The notes under the pieces are model-generated. The model was not told the origin of the DNA, made no database searches, and worked only from the letters and a program-made list of their open reading frames with translations. Shown in pieces: positions 1-10,434 of a stretch of DNA of 64,000 nt. The translations under genes and the position numbers were made by a program. Source of the stretch: Sapria himalayana (Eukaryota; Streptophyta; Magnoliopsida; Malpighiales; Rafflesiaceae). Location of the stretch: contig JAREIK010001718.1 of the NCBI GenBank assembly GCA_029783825.1, forward strand, positions 3,600,898 through 3,664,897. The letters are read 5' to 3'. Each line of letters opens with the position of its first letter. Position 1 is the stretch's first letter.

Positions 1-129
1 ATTCGATCGATTCAATAAGACAAACTTAGGAGAAACTACTCATATTTGTTGGATTAAGCTTTTGCAAGATCGCACACAAAGAATATTAGTATTATATAAA
101 GTTGTTTATATTGATTAGATATTGATTTA

Positions 130-890
130 GCATGCAAGTTTATAATGAAGATTTTCTTCCTTTCAAACATAGAATTATTCTATTAAAAGATAAATGTCTC
201 AAAATACTTAGTGAAATAGAAAAAAATAAAAGCAGTTCATTATACATCAATAGTAGGAAGCCTGATGTAAATTATAATTTTCACTAGACCTAATATCTAT
301 TTTATAGTAGACATGGTATGTAGATATCAATCTACGAAAAGAATATTGGATTATAGTAAAACATATAATTAAGTACCTAAATTGGGCTTGAGATTATATG
401 TTGGTGTGCTAAGCAAATAATATTATACCTATTAGGTTTATAGACTTAGATATTCAATTAGATTAGGATATGAGAAAGTCCACCCTTGGTTATGTGTTTA
501 TCTTGGGAAATAGAGGCTTGTATTGATAATTCCATCATAGATTTCGAGCATGTGGCTGTGTTAGAGGCATCCAAGGAGGATGTATGGCTCAGGAACTTTC
601 TTACAAATCTAGGGATTATTTCTTTTGTGCAACTTTCTATTATACTTTTTTATGATAATAATGGAGTAGTTGCTAACTCAAAGAAACCTAGAACTCACAA
701 ACAAGAAAAACACATCAAGCATAAATATCATTTAATAAGATATATTTTGTAAAAAGAAGAGATGTTGTAGTGATAAAAGTAGCATTGGTAAACAATTTAG
801 TGGATTCTTTTATGAATAGATTTCCAACTAAAATTTTTGATTGACATATTGAATGAATAAAAGTTAAACGTGTAGCATAATGTCTTTAAG
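130..890 (+). mobile_element. Ty1/copia RT-RNase H relic
   Basis: This is a decayed 3' part of a Ty1/copia polyprotein read on the plus strand with stops and frame changes. Around 236-400 the translation resembles the end of copia reverse transcriptase (GSLM, then TRP-like and RYQS-like motifs). The open stretch at 486-752 gives the RNase H part: EASKEDVWLRNFLTNLG, then FYDNNGVVANSKKPRTHK, then HKYHLIRYIL. These match the usual 'EAAKEAVWLRKFL', 'CDNNGAIAQAKEPRSHQ' and 'HLIREI' blocks of copia elements. No LTR could be assigned. It is certainly not a host gene, and the element is old. Confidence 0.8.
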
Positions 891-1437
891 TCAAAGTGAA
901 TAATTATTAGAATTATATTATACTAAAAACCATTATTTGTTATTTTTCTCTTGATTGATTTACATCATTTTATTGTTTTAATAAATGAGTTTGCATTGAG
1001 TTTAAGTTATAAAAATACGTGTGTCCTTTATTCTGCACAGTAGATGATTTGGTGCATAGTGTTTGACTTACACTTGGAAAATCAAATTATTAATTTTTAT
1101 GGAATATAAGTTTATTGTTCATAATCTAGAAAGATCTAGACAATATATTAGTTGGATTGTAACACATGATTTTAATAGATTTATCTTAACTATGAAGAAT
1201 AGTGATGTTATAACTTATAATACTAGTACAATTGTGTGTATTAAACAGGACTACCAAAATCTGATTATTTTGTACTGACATGTTATAACTTGAAGTAATA
1301 ATTATTCACATGCACTTGTTAATAGTTATTTTGATTTATAAAAAATAAGATCTAGAAATATATTTATAAATTATCTAAATTGAATAACTTTATCAAGTAT
1401 ATGATGATTATTGATTATTGATAGAATCAATATAATG
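891..1437. other. AT-rich stretch, nothing recognised
   Basis: No coding or repeat structure was recognised. A 71-codon open frame at 1063-1278 has no recognisable motif and ordinary AT-rich composition. Confidence 0.5.
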
Positions 1438-1440
1438 TTA

Positions 1441-1822
1441 GAGCAACTCCAACTGGAGGTGCCATCATGGGTGTCGTCCTCATAACTGCCATAATGACAT
1501 CCAAATCACAAATTCTTTTGCTCCAATGGGGGTGGCATCGAGGGTTGCAAAATGTCATCCAAGGTATAGGGGTGTGGCAACTTTCGAGGGAGAAAAGAGA
1601 GGATGCAAAATAGCAGTTATGGCTACTATGCATCTCACAATGACTCTCTTTAGGGGTTGAAAAAATAACTTTAAATAAAAAAATATTTAATTATTAAAAT
1701 AGTATTCCATTTTGGCACCTACCATTGGAGCAAAATTACTGTTTTGGGGTGCCAAAACACTGTTCAAGTTTGCAAAATGACATTTGACACTCCTTTTTTG
1801 GCAACTACCGTTAAAGTTGCTC
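1441..1822. mobile_element. Tourist-like (PIF/Harbinger) MITE, 382 bp
   Basis: The ends are imperfect inverted repeats: GAGCAACTCCAACTGG at the left, and GAGCAACTTTAACGG read inward from the right. They are flanked by the 3-bp direct repeat TTA at 1438-1440 and 1823-1825. Terminal GAGCA(A/T)CTCCAAC with a TTA/TAA duplication is the known signature of plant Tourist/PIF-Harbinger MITEs. The interior has several copies of a 'ggcacctaccattgg'-like motif and no transposase. A decayed PIF/Harbinger transposase lies at 45.6-48.0 kb, but I could not link the two by terminal sequence. Confidence 0.82.
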
Positions 1823-2328
1823 TTAGAAGGATTGATGATACTCACTTGAAGAAGCTTATAAATTTTTAATATTGTCAAATCATGCATGTGGATTTTGATC
1901 TAGAATTTTAAATAAGTTAAGTGAAAAGTTTCATTGAAATAAATAGAGATTAATTGAATTTGATTATTAGTAACTAAATTTAATTATTAAGTATTTGTAA
2001 TCTTAACATGAGGAGTTATAAATAAATGTTAAATAATAAAATGTATAGATTATTTTGAATAAGTGAGGAAGTATAATTATAATTTTGTAATAATATAAAT
2101 TATAATTAATATAAATTATTGTGTAATATAATTTATATTAAAAGCTCAATATCTTATTTATGTCAATGTCCCTTCTATAGCCTTATCTAGTGATATAAGA
2201 AAAATTTTAAAGAATTTTTTTATTTATTAAGAGTGTGTATTTATATTAAATCGAAATAAATAATTTAATTAGAATCGAATTGTTTGATTTTATCATAAAT
2301 TCAAATTAATTATTTTAAATTAATTTTG

Positions 2329-2330
<2 letters not shown>

Positions 2331-2382
<52 letters not shown>
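2331..2382. repeat. (TA)n microsatellite
   Basis: An uninterrupted run of TA dinucleotides about 52 bp long, within AT-rich DNA that holds nothing else recognisable between 1826 and 2450. Confidence 0.95.
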
Positions 2383-2387
<5 letters not shown>

Positions 2388-2449
2388 GTCACATTTAAGA
2401 ACTGATGTGACAAGTATCAATTTCTTTTAAGAATTTTAAATATATAATA

Positions 2450-2870
2450 TTGCACGTACAATGCTATTCTACTAGAGCATCATCTTCTTCTATTTTCAAG
2501 GAAGAAGATGAGATATATTGCTCTTGTTGGGATTATATATATATATATGCTCTTGTTGATATATATGTGTCCATATATACATACACGCATCTATATATGC
2601 AACATTATAGATATATATGTGATATTTATACATATATCAATACATATATATACATATACAACTTGTGTATTATATATATATACATATTTCTACCACACAT
2701 ATATGGTATATGTATTATGTACATATAGAAAACGATATATACATACATAATGCAAAATACATATATATTACATGAAAAAAATGTATATCTATTACATTTT
2801 TTTGAAGAAGCACACAGACACACAGACACACACACACATAGACAAACACACACCCACGCTTATATATACT
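2450..2870. repeat. Compound TATA / CACAGA low-complexity tract
   Basis: Interspersed TATATA and ATACAT runs grade into a CACACAGA-type tract at about 2810-2855. The open frames here encode only Tyr/Ile or Cys/Val repeats and are artefacts of the repeat. Confidence 0.85.
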
Positions 2871-3489
2871 TTACATGATAAAAAAATAATAAATTCATAA
2901 TTCCTACTTCTGAATTAGCTAACATTAAATTTTCAATGTTTCAATTGCATATTTTGGAGTGCTAGGTCAACCATGAGTGAGGTGGGGAGAAGATGCATGC
3001 AATGGTAGCTAGGTTTTGAAGAAATGTTTTTCCAAGAGGAGAGTTTTAGGAGAATGAATAGATGAGTTTCAAAAATGTTTGTTTGATTGGTATATTAGGG
3101 ATTGTGTCAGATCACCACGTGATCTAACTCACATGTCGTAAATTTTTAAAGTGATGTAGGAATTAAGGCCATCGCTCAATAATAATCTCAACAAAGTGAT
3201 GTAGGTTTATTCTTTTGAGCATACCAAAACATAAAAATTTTACATTGTGATATACTTTTTTTTAATTTGAAAAAAGTTATCATGTTTTTGTAAATATATT
3301 GAGCCAAAACATAAATTTTTCTTTATTATTTTATCTCTTTTCTATCATCTCATGTCCCATGACCCATGTGCCAACCAAGCAAACTCTCTCACTTTAACAT
3401 TTTTATTTTGTTTTCTTGTTTTTTTTTCATTATTCCAGTCATTTTTTTAATATGGCACTCTAATGGTCCCTTCGCAGACACATAAAAAA
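2871..3489. other. AT-rich stretch, nothing recognised
   Basis: No coding motif or terminal repeat was recognised. The last 9 bp (CATAAAAAA) look like the left target duplication of the next element. Confidence 0.5.
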
Positions 3490-4351
3490 GAAAGAATTAT
3501 GGTTTGAGGTGTTTCTTCAGAAATTTTTAACATTTAGAAACTAAACTTTTAATATTTTTTAAAAAGTCACAAAATTAAAAATAAATTAAAAATAAGGGCA
3601 CCCTAATTCATAAGTCCTAGGTTACCCTCGCTCCTCTTTCCTCTCCCCTGCCCCTCGCCCCTCACCCTCGCTCATCTCTCCTCACTCGTCTACCCTCACC
3701 TCTTGCTCCTCTCTTCTAACCCCTCTCCCCCAATCCATCTCCACGAGCTCCTTCGTGGAGCTTTGTTGAGCTCCAGCGAGCTCAACGTGGGTCTCTAGTG
3801 AGCTCCTTCATGGAGCTTGTGGAGCTCCGTCAAGCTCCCTTGTGGAGCTCATGGAGTTCCATCGAGCTCTAGTGAGCTCCACGATCGAGCTCGCTAGAGC
3901 TCGAGGAGCTCCTTCGTGGAGTTTAATAGAACCCCACGAGCTCCACGACGGAGCTCGTCAAGCTTTAGCAAGCTCGATTGTGGAACTCTCTAGAGCACAA
4001 CGAGCTCCTTCGTGGAGCTCCAGCGAGCTCGAAGTGGAGCTCACTGGAGCTCGATGGAACTCCATGAGCTCTACGAGGGAGCTCCACGAGGGAGCTCCAC
4101 GAGGGAGCTCACTAGAGCTTCACGTAGAGCTCGATAGAGCTTCACAAAGGAGCTCGTGGAGACAGGCGAGGGGAGAGTGCGTGGGCGAGGGTAAGGGGTG
4201 AGGGCAAGGGCGAGGGTAATTTAGGACTTGCAAATTTGGGAGTCCTTATTTTTAATTTATTTTTAGATTTGTGTCTTTTTTTTAAATATCAAAATTTTAA
4301 TTTCTAAATGTTAAATATTTATGGGGAAACACCCCAAAACATAATTCTCTC
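3490..4351. mobile_element. MULE-like inverted-repeat element, GAGCTC core
   Basis: This is an 862-bp element with long imperfect terminal inverted repeats (more than 100 bp). The left end starts GAAAGAATTATGGTTTGAGG and the right end, read inward, starts GAGAGAATTATGTTTTGGGG. The flanks are CATAAAAAA (3481-3489) and CATTAAAAA (4352-4360), 8 of 9 identical. Long TIRs with a 9-bp duplication are typical of Mutator-like elements. The core (about 3650-4200) goes from CT-rich 'ctcgcccctc' through more than 20 copies of the palindrome GAGCTC in phrases such as 'gagctccttcgtggagctc' to GA-rich 'gaggggcaag', so the whole can fold back on itself. No transposase is present; the 119-codon open frame at 3842-4201 only reflects the repeat. 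Confidence 0.75.
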
Positions 4352-4360
4352 CATTAAAAA

Positions 4361-6958
4361 CATGACATATAACTTTATAAAAAATATATCATTTATTAAA
4401 TTAAATCATGTTTTATATTATTTAGATTGATTATTCTAATTGTTTTAATAGATTCGGATATCCTACATGGACAAACTTATTAATCTCTTCATTTATTTTA
4501 TTTGGGTAGATTGAGACTGATTCATAGTTTAAATTCAAAACATATATATCATGAAGAATCACTACTTGGTCTTTCTCACAAGATACTTTTCTGATCCGAA
4601 TAAAACATAGCTCAAGTAACACACAATGATTATACTATTTTCCCCTCATAATAATCGCTGATCCTTTAACTAAATTTCATTCATATTTCTTAAAGATCCA
4701 TACATAACTCATAATATCCAACATTCTTATAAATAATATGTTCATCTGAATTACTTAGATATATCTTTTGAATGCTAATCCCTTCTCTCAATCAATGCGA
4801 GTCTAGTGGTGATCATTATTTTCTGTTGAATTGAGAAAACGTTGAGGATTATATTTTTTTCTCTCAATCTTGCAACCTCATTATTCATATTATTATTAAT
4901 GATGATCACGGTGAGGTTATTGTTCGGGACTTAGATACTAAAATATATAATTAGTGTTTTTCAACTATCAAAAAGTAAGATGAGGATGAAATATGCTTAC
5001 AACACATCATTCAAAATCATGTTCATGTATGTGAGCCTGTTAGTATTTTGAAATTACTTTAGTGTGCAATCATATCACCATCATCACGATAATTTATGTT
5101 AACCATGAAAAATCATGTCAAGGGCCTTACAATGTACTTTCATCCACTTTTTATTAGTTAGTTTTTTCAATTTTGGTTCACCAACAACATGTTCAAACAA
5201 GTGGTTATCAATTAAAAGACCTAATATTTTGTTTTATAAGTTAACAGTTAGATAGTTCTAACTTTATTTTTCAAACTAAATTATTTTATTACATTCCAAT
5301 GATTTTACAATATATCTATGGATAACAAAATATTCTAAATATCTAAAATTTAATTAATCTCACTTTGATACTACTTGTTAGAATAAACCACAGTCCGGAT
5401 ATCAAGATCAATTTCAGATTTTTTTTTTTCATTCACAAAGAACTAATTAATTAATTTTTAAGTGATTCAATTTAGATATTCTAGTTTAAAATTTGTTAAA
5501 GGTTTACCAAACGCTATGAAATCACAAATGTTTTAAATTAGTCAACAATATTTTTTTTTTGTTTCAAAAAATATATTTTATTATTTTAATCAAAATTTCA
5601 ATTTTTGCCAAAAACTATTATCAAATCTATTGCAATTAAAATTTTCAATATTCTGAAAATTTTAGTTTTTCATATTATATTGAAAAATTAAATCTTATAT
5701 TTTCTAATATTTTAATTTTTTTTCAAATACAGCCCAAATATATTTTTATGTCGAAAAAATATCTTGACGATTCTGAAAATATTTAATGGCAAATATTTTC
5801 ACAATAAACCTTAATAATTCCGCCCGGACAAATAATATTCTACCAAAAACTTTGGCAAATATATGCAAATAATAGTTTTTGCACAAAGTAAAATAAGTAA
5901 GAAAATAATTATCCAATTTTAATCAAAATATTCAAATTAAACATAAACAGAAAATTAAAACAATTGATGCCTCAAAAATATATTAGTTAAATTTATCCAT
6001 ATGACAAAATTAAATCTGATGCTCTTTCATGCATTTTGGCAAATAAACCAGAACTCCCATGTGTTTTCTTTTTCCGTGCTCCAAGACAAAGCACACCAAC
6101 TTGCACATGCACGATTTCAAATGAGAATGAGAAGTAAAGAAAATTACTTGAAGAGAAGCTTTATAGGAATTTATTATTTGAAGGGGAGTTGAATTATAAG
6201 TTAAATTTTTTATTTTCGAAATCCAAAAAATAAGGTTTTTTTTTTTGAAAACAAATGGTTTTTTTTAAACATAAATATAAAAAATCAGATTTCCTTATTC
6301 TAACGTCGAAATTGTACTTCCAAATTTTCTTTTTTATCTTGGGAAAATTATGTAACCATGTTGGGGTAAGATGAGGCGCATCTTAAAAATCAAGAATAAT
6401 TTTGAAACTAATTCTCATACTCTTAAATAGGTTAATTAAGTTTTTCTTCTTACATATATTTTAATGTTTTGCCATTGAACTCGTTACCACATTTGGAAAT
6501 CATATTTTTCAAAATTTTCAAAATAAAAATTTATTTTTTATCTTTTTAAATTAAAATCTTATTTATTAATTTTAATTTAAACATGATGAAATATCAAATT
6601 TAATCCCAATTTAAATTTAAATTGAGTTTTTATAATTTTTAAAAAATAAAAATCAAAAACTAATCTTGTCAAAATAATTTATTCTTAAAAGTGACAATAT
6701 TATTTTGTAAAATAAATCCACATGAAATATATTTAAATCCAAAAATATATGCATTTTAATTCTCAAATAATTATCAATATTATTTTAAGAATGAAATTAT
6801 TATTTTGAAAATATATTTTTTGAGGATTTATTTTTTGAAATTGTCAATTTTAAGAATAGACTAACAATTATAATTGAAATAATATCAAAATAATTAAATA
6901 TAAATCCCAACAACAAAACCACAATCATAAATTTAAAATAGAAATAATAAATTAAGGA
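4361..6958. other. AT-rich intergenic DNA
   Basis: No gene, LTR or target duplication was recognised. Short open frames (for example 4431-4622 on minus and 6001-6192 on plus) have no recognisable motif. Homopolymer A and T tracts are frequent. Confidence 0.5.
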
Positions 6959-7513
6959 TTACTTTTACGGTGCAGGATTAGGGTTGTTGTGTCAAGAACC
7001 TAGGTAATTTATGATATAATGCTTCTTGGTTCTTGGTGTATCTCTTGCTTTACAGGCTAAATAGGAAAAGAAATGGGGCTGGTAGAGCTTTAATAAATAA
7101 GTGATGCAAAAGAAAAGTATCCAGGAAAGTGGTTCTTCAAAGTTTAGATTTTTTATGCTTTTGAATTCTTACCGTAGTCATACTCTTTTGGCGGCATATT
7201 TCTTTTTTGTGGTTTTATATGCTTCTGAGCATAGAACCAAAAGGTTCATATGATTTGGTGGGTTGGACTAAATCGGCGAGTCTTTTAGTCTATTCTAAAC
7301 TGTATGTGCTTGTGATAATAAAATCTAAACTTTGAAGAACCGCTTTCTCGGATACTCTCCTCTTGCATCACTTATCTACCGAAGTTCTACCAGCCCCAAT
7401 TCTCCTCCTATTTAGCATGCAAAACAAGAGATACACCAAGAACTAAGAAACAATATGTCATACAATACCTAGGTTCTTGATGTAATATCTTTACTCCCGC
7501 ACCGTAAAAGTAA
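6959..7513. mobile_element. Long-TIR foldback element, 555 bp
   Basis: The two arms are inverted copies of about 200 bp each. The left arm starts TTACTTTTACGGTGC and the right arm ends GCACCGTAAAAGTAA. Shared internal blocks include AAGAACCTAGGTA, TTGGTGTATCTCTTG, GGGGCTGGTAGA and GGTTCTTCAAAGTTTAGA, each found in both orientations. Only about 130 bp separates the arms. No clear target duplication is visible, and the right end directly touches the next inverted-repeat element. It is probably a non-autonomous MULE or foldback transposon; the superfamily is uncertain. Confidence 0.65.
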
Positions 7514-8322
7514 GAGTTTTGTATGGAAATAATGCATTTAAAATAAAAAATCCAAAATTTAAGGCTGGTTTCAAAAATATGTCCAAACTAGTGCATCTGG
7601 AAACAGCGTGGCAATACCCACCATTGTGAACGATGTCCATTGCCACGCTGTTGATTTTTTGAAATTAGAAGCTAGCATTGTGAATGTCAACTTTTGAAAA
7701 CACCATTATTGTTATCTCAGCTCACCCCCTTGCCCCTCTACAATCACCCGTCTACCCTCACCTCTCGCCCCTCTCTTCCCACCCCTCTCTCCCCGCCCAT
7801 CGCTAGAAGCTCCTTCGTGGAGCTCCATATAGCTCCAGCAAGCTCGACGGAACTCCACGAGCTTCACGAAGGAGCTCATCAAGCTCTAGTGAGCTCGAAG
7901 TGGAGCTCACTGTAGTTCAACGAGCTCCCTCGTGGAGTTCCATCGAGCTCCACTATGGAGCTCGAGGAGCTCGAGGAGCTCCAGTGAGCTAGACGTGGAG
8001 CTCTATGAAGGAGCTCCAGGAGATGGGCGGGGGGAGAGGGGCAAGAGGTGAGGATAGACGGGCGAGGGGAGATGGGTGAGGGGTGAGGGGTGATGGGCGA
8101 GGAGCAAGGGGGCGAGCTAAGATAATGATAATGGTATTTTCAATAACCGGTATTCACAACGTCAGCTTCTGATTTTAAAAAATCAACAGCGTGGGAATTG
8201 CTGTCATTTACAATGACGGACATTGCCATGCTATTTCCAAACGCACTAGTTTGGGTATATTTTTGAAACTTGCCTTAAATTTTAGATTTTTTATTTTAAA
8301 TACATTATTTCCGTACAAAATT
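7514..8322. mobile_element. Long-TIR element with GAGCTC core
   Basis: The inverted arms are about 230 bp. Blocks such as GGAAATAATG, CCAAACTAGTGC, CACGCTGTTGATTTTTT and ACCATTAT appear at the left and, inverted, at the right. The core (about 7730-8110) again has pyrimidine-rich 'cccctcgccc', then GAGCTC-rich phrases, then purine-rich 'gaggggtgag', as in the element at 3490-4351, although the arms are unrelated. The right edge lies exactly where similarity between the two LTRs of the downstream copia element begins. The 5' LTR was therefore probably truncated by this insertion or a linked deletion. No convincing target duplication was seen. Confidence 0.65.
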
Positions 8323-8397
8323 TTAAAAAAAATAGTGTGCATTTCTTGCATTTTTTTATTTCTAGTTTTGAGTTCCAGAAGCTAAGGAAGAATAGTT

Positions 8398-8436
<39 letters not shown>

Positions 8437-9123
8437 CTCACATTTGTTTGAATATTGTTAATTATTTATGTGATTGTGTTTAAATTATAATGTGTTTCAT
8501 ATATGCATTGATGTATGATTTATTTTCTATGTATTGTGTGTGCAAATTATATACATAATCACAACTTATTAATAATTTCAATGTGAGCAATATGGATGTT
8601 AATTTTTGATTTTATTTGTGTGCAAGATTATATGCCGTAAGGAATAAGGGCTTGGAAAACTTTGAAGATTTGAAAGTTGTCTTCAGTCTTGAAATAGTGA
8701 TATCATCACATTGTTGATTCAAAATTATAAATATGACAAATCATTCCAATCACCTAAATAATAATGCAGAAATAGATCTATAGCATTCATCATAAAATCT
8801 CAAGTTTACATATTTATACATGGATTTTTGATTTCTATAAATTTATATCCTATAAAATACATCTTATTCTAAATCATAATTTTTGGGCATAGTGAGCCAT
8901 ATGGGCTTCTTGTGCATGTGAAGAAGACTTCAGCAAATATCATTCGATTTGATATTATTGTTACTTGAATTTTATTTTTCTCTAAATTATCTTTTTCAGA
9001 ATTTTTATTTTGAGGTTTTTCATCATTTTATATTGTTGATTTTATTTGCTTTCATTATTTAATTAATTAACTAGCATTCCCGTTACTTTTTGGTTTTGAA
9101 TAAACTATAGTCAAAACATCTCA
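8323..9123 (+). mobile_element. Copia 5' LTR, 5'-truncated
   Basis: This aligns by eye with 14345-15103 over its whole length, sharing for example 'atttctagttttgagttcc', 'gcattgatgtatgatttatt' and 'tgtgtgcaagatt'. It ends in a CA dinucleotide. Compared with the 3' LTR it lacks the first 190 bp or so, including the terminal TG, because an inverted-repeat element abuts it. A (CT)n run of about 32 bp sits at 8401-8433. The many differences between the LTRs indicate an old insertion. Confidence 0.75.
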
Positions 9124-10434
9124 CCCCAATAATTGGTATCAAAGTGAGGTTTTGATTCTACCTAAAAAGTAATATCTGACCTTCTATTGAGGCTATTTTT
9201 GTTATTAGTATATTGTTATTCAACTATTCTAATATCAATATAATGATTTTGAACATATTTCAGGATATTTTTGTTTGAGTTGCTTACTTGTGGCCAATAG
9301 TACTTTTTATTATTATAGAGGATCACTTTGTGATTATAAAGTTAACTGATAATAATTATTCTATTTGGAAAAATAGAATATGTGACTATCTTGTTGACAA
9401 ATAGTTGTATGACTCAGTAATGAAGAAAGACAAAACCTAAAAAGTTGAATGAATAAGAATGAGAAGACCTATATTTTAGGGCATCATCTATAATTTAGTA
9501 ATGAATAATTAGTGATACTTATCAACATGTTGTTGATGAAATGAGGGTAGATAAGCTATGAAAAAAGCTAGAGTCTATGTTTGAAATAAACATGTTTAGA
9601 AATAAAATATTGATCTTTAGATGTCTAGTTAAATTGAAGTTCAAGGAAGGTAATATAATATTAGAACACATCAATATCTTTAAAGGACTAGTGAATCAAC
9701 TTTCATCCATGAAAGTGGTCATACAAGATATTCATATGAACCTAATGTCTCTTGGCATGTTGGATGACATGGAATATATTAGTTATTCTAGTGATGGCTA
9801 GTGGAAGCTGGTCAAGGGTGCATTAGTCATTGCTAGGGGTAAGAAAAAGAATTCTTTGTATGTCACTTAGGCAAGAGTGCCTAGAAATTAGGCAAATGTT
9901 ATTCATTTAAGAGTAACATTGATCTCTAGCATAAAAGATTTGGTCATATGAAAGAGAAGGACCTTTGGCTTCTAGCAAGAAGGAATATCTTGCCATTTGA
10001 CTAATGATCTTTTCTTGATGAGTATATTGACCGCATGACTAGAAAAAACTGTAGATCACCTTTTCATTCTCATCCACCCTCGAGGAGATTGAATATTCTC
10101 AATTTGATTCATATCAATGTCTGCTCTATGTAGAGCAGAATACTCAATGGAGCCATTTATTTTTGTTCACATTCATTGATGAACACTCTAGGAAGGTGTG
10201 GGCATATACACTAAAATGAAAGTTTAGGTTTTTATTGTCTTTCAAGATTTTCATACTAGAGTTGAGAGAGAGACTAGTAGAAAATTGATCTCTAAACATT
10301 CTGATAATGGGGGATAACATTGAGGTCAGTTTGAAAACTATTGTGTACCCCATAGTATTAGACAAGAAAAGATACCAACCAAGACACCATAATTAAATGA
10401 TATTACTAAAAGGATGAATCAGACTATTGAAGAG
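9124..10434 (+). mobile_element. Tnt1-like copia gag and integrase relic
   Basis: A primer-binding site like the initiator methionine tRNA complement (TGGTATCAAAGTGAG) lies at about 9134. Translated fragments follow in normal copia order. They are a gag-like start (KLTDNNYSIWKN, about 9330), a gag block (FKEGNIILEHINIFKGLVNQ, in 9577-9801), a GAG-pre-integrase block (KRFGHMKEKDLW, about 9925) and integrase core blocks. The integrase blocks include EPFIFVH, KHSDNGG, FENYCVPHSIRQEKIPTKTP and MNQTIEE, ending at 10434. Several stops and frame changes make it non-functional. Integrase is cut at its last recognisable block by a hAT insertion, and the element resumes at about 13330 in late reverse transcriptase, so roughly the middle third of pol has been lost. 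Confidence 0.82.
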
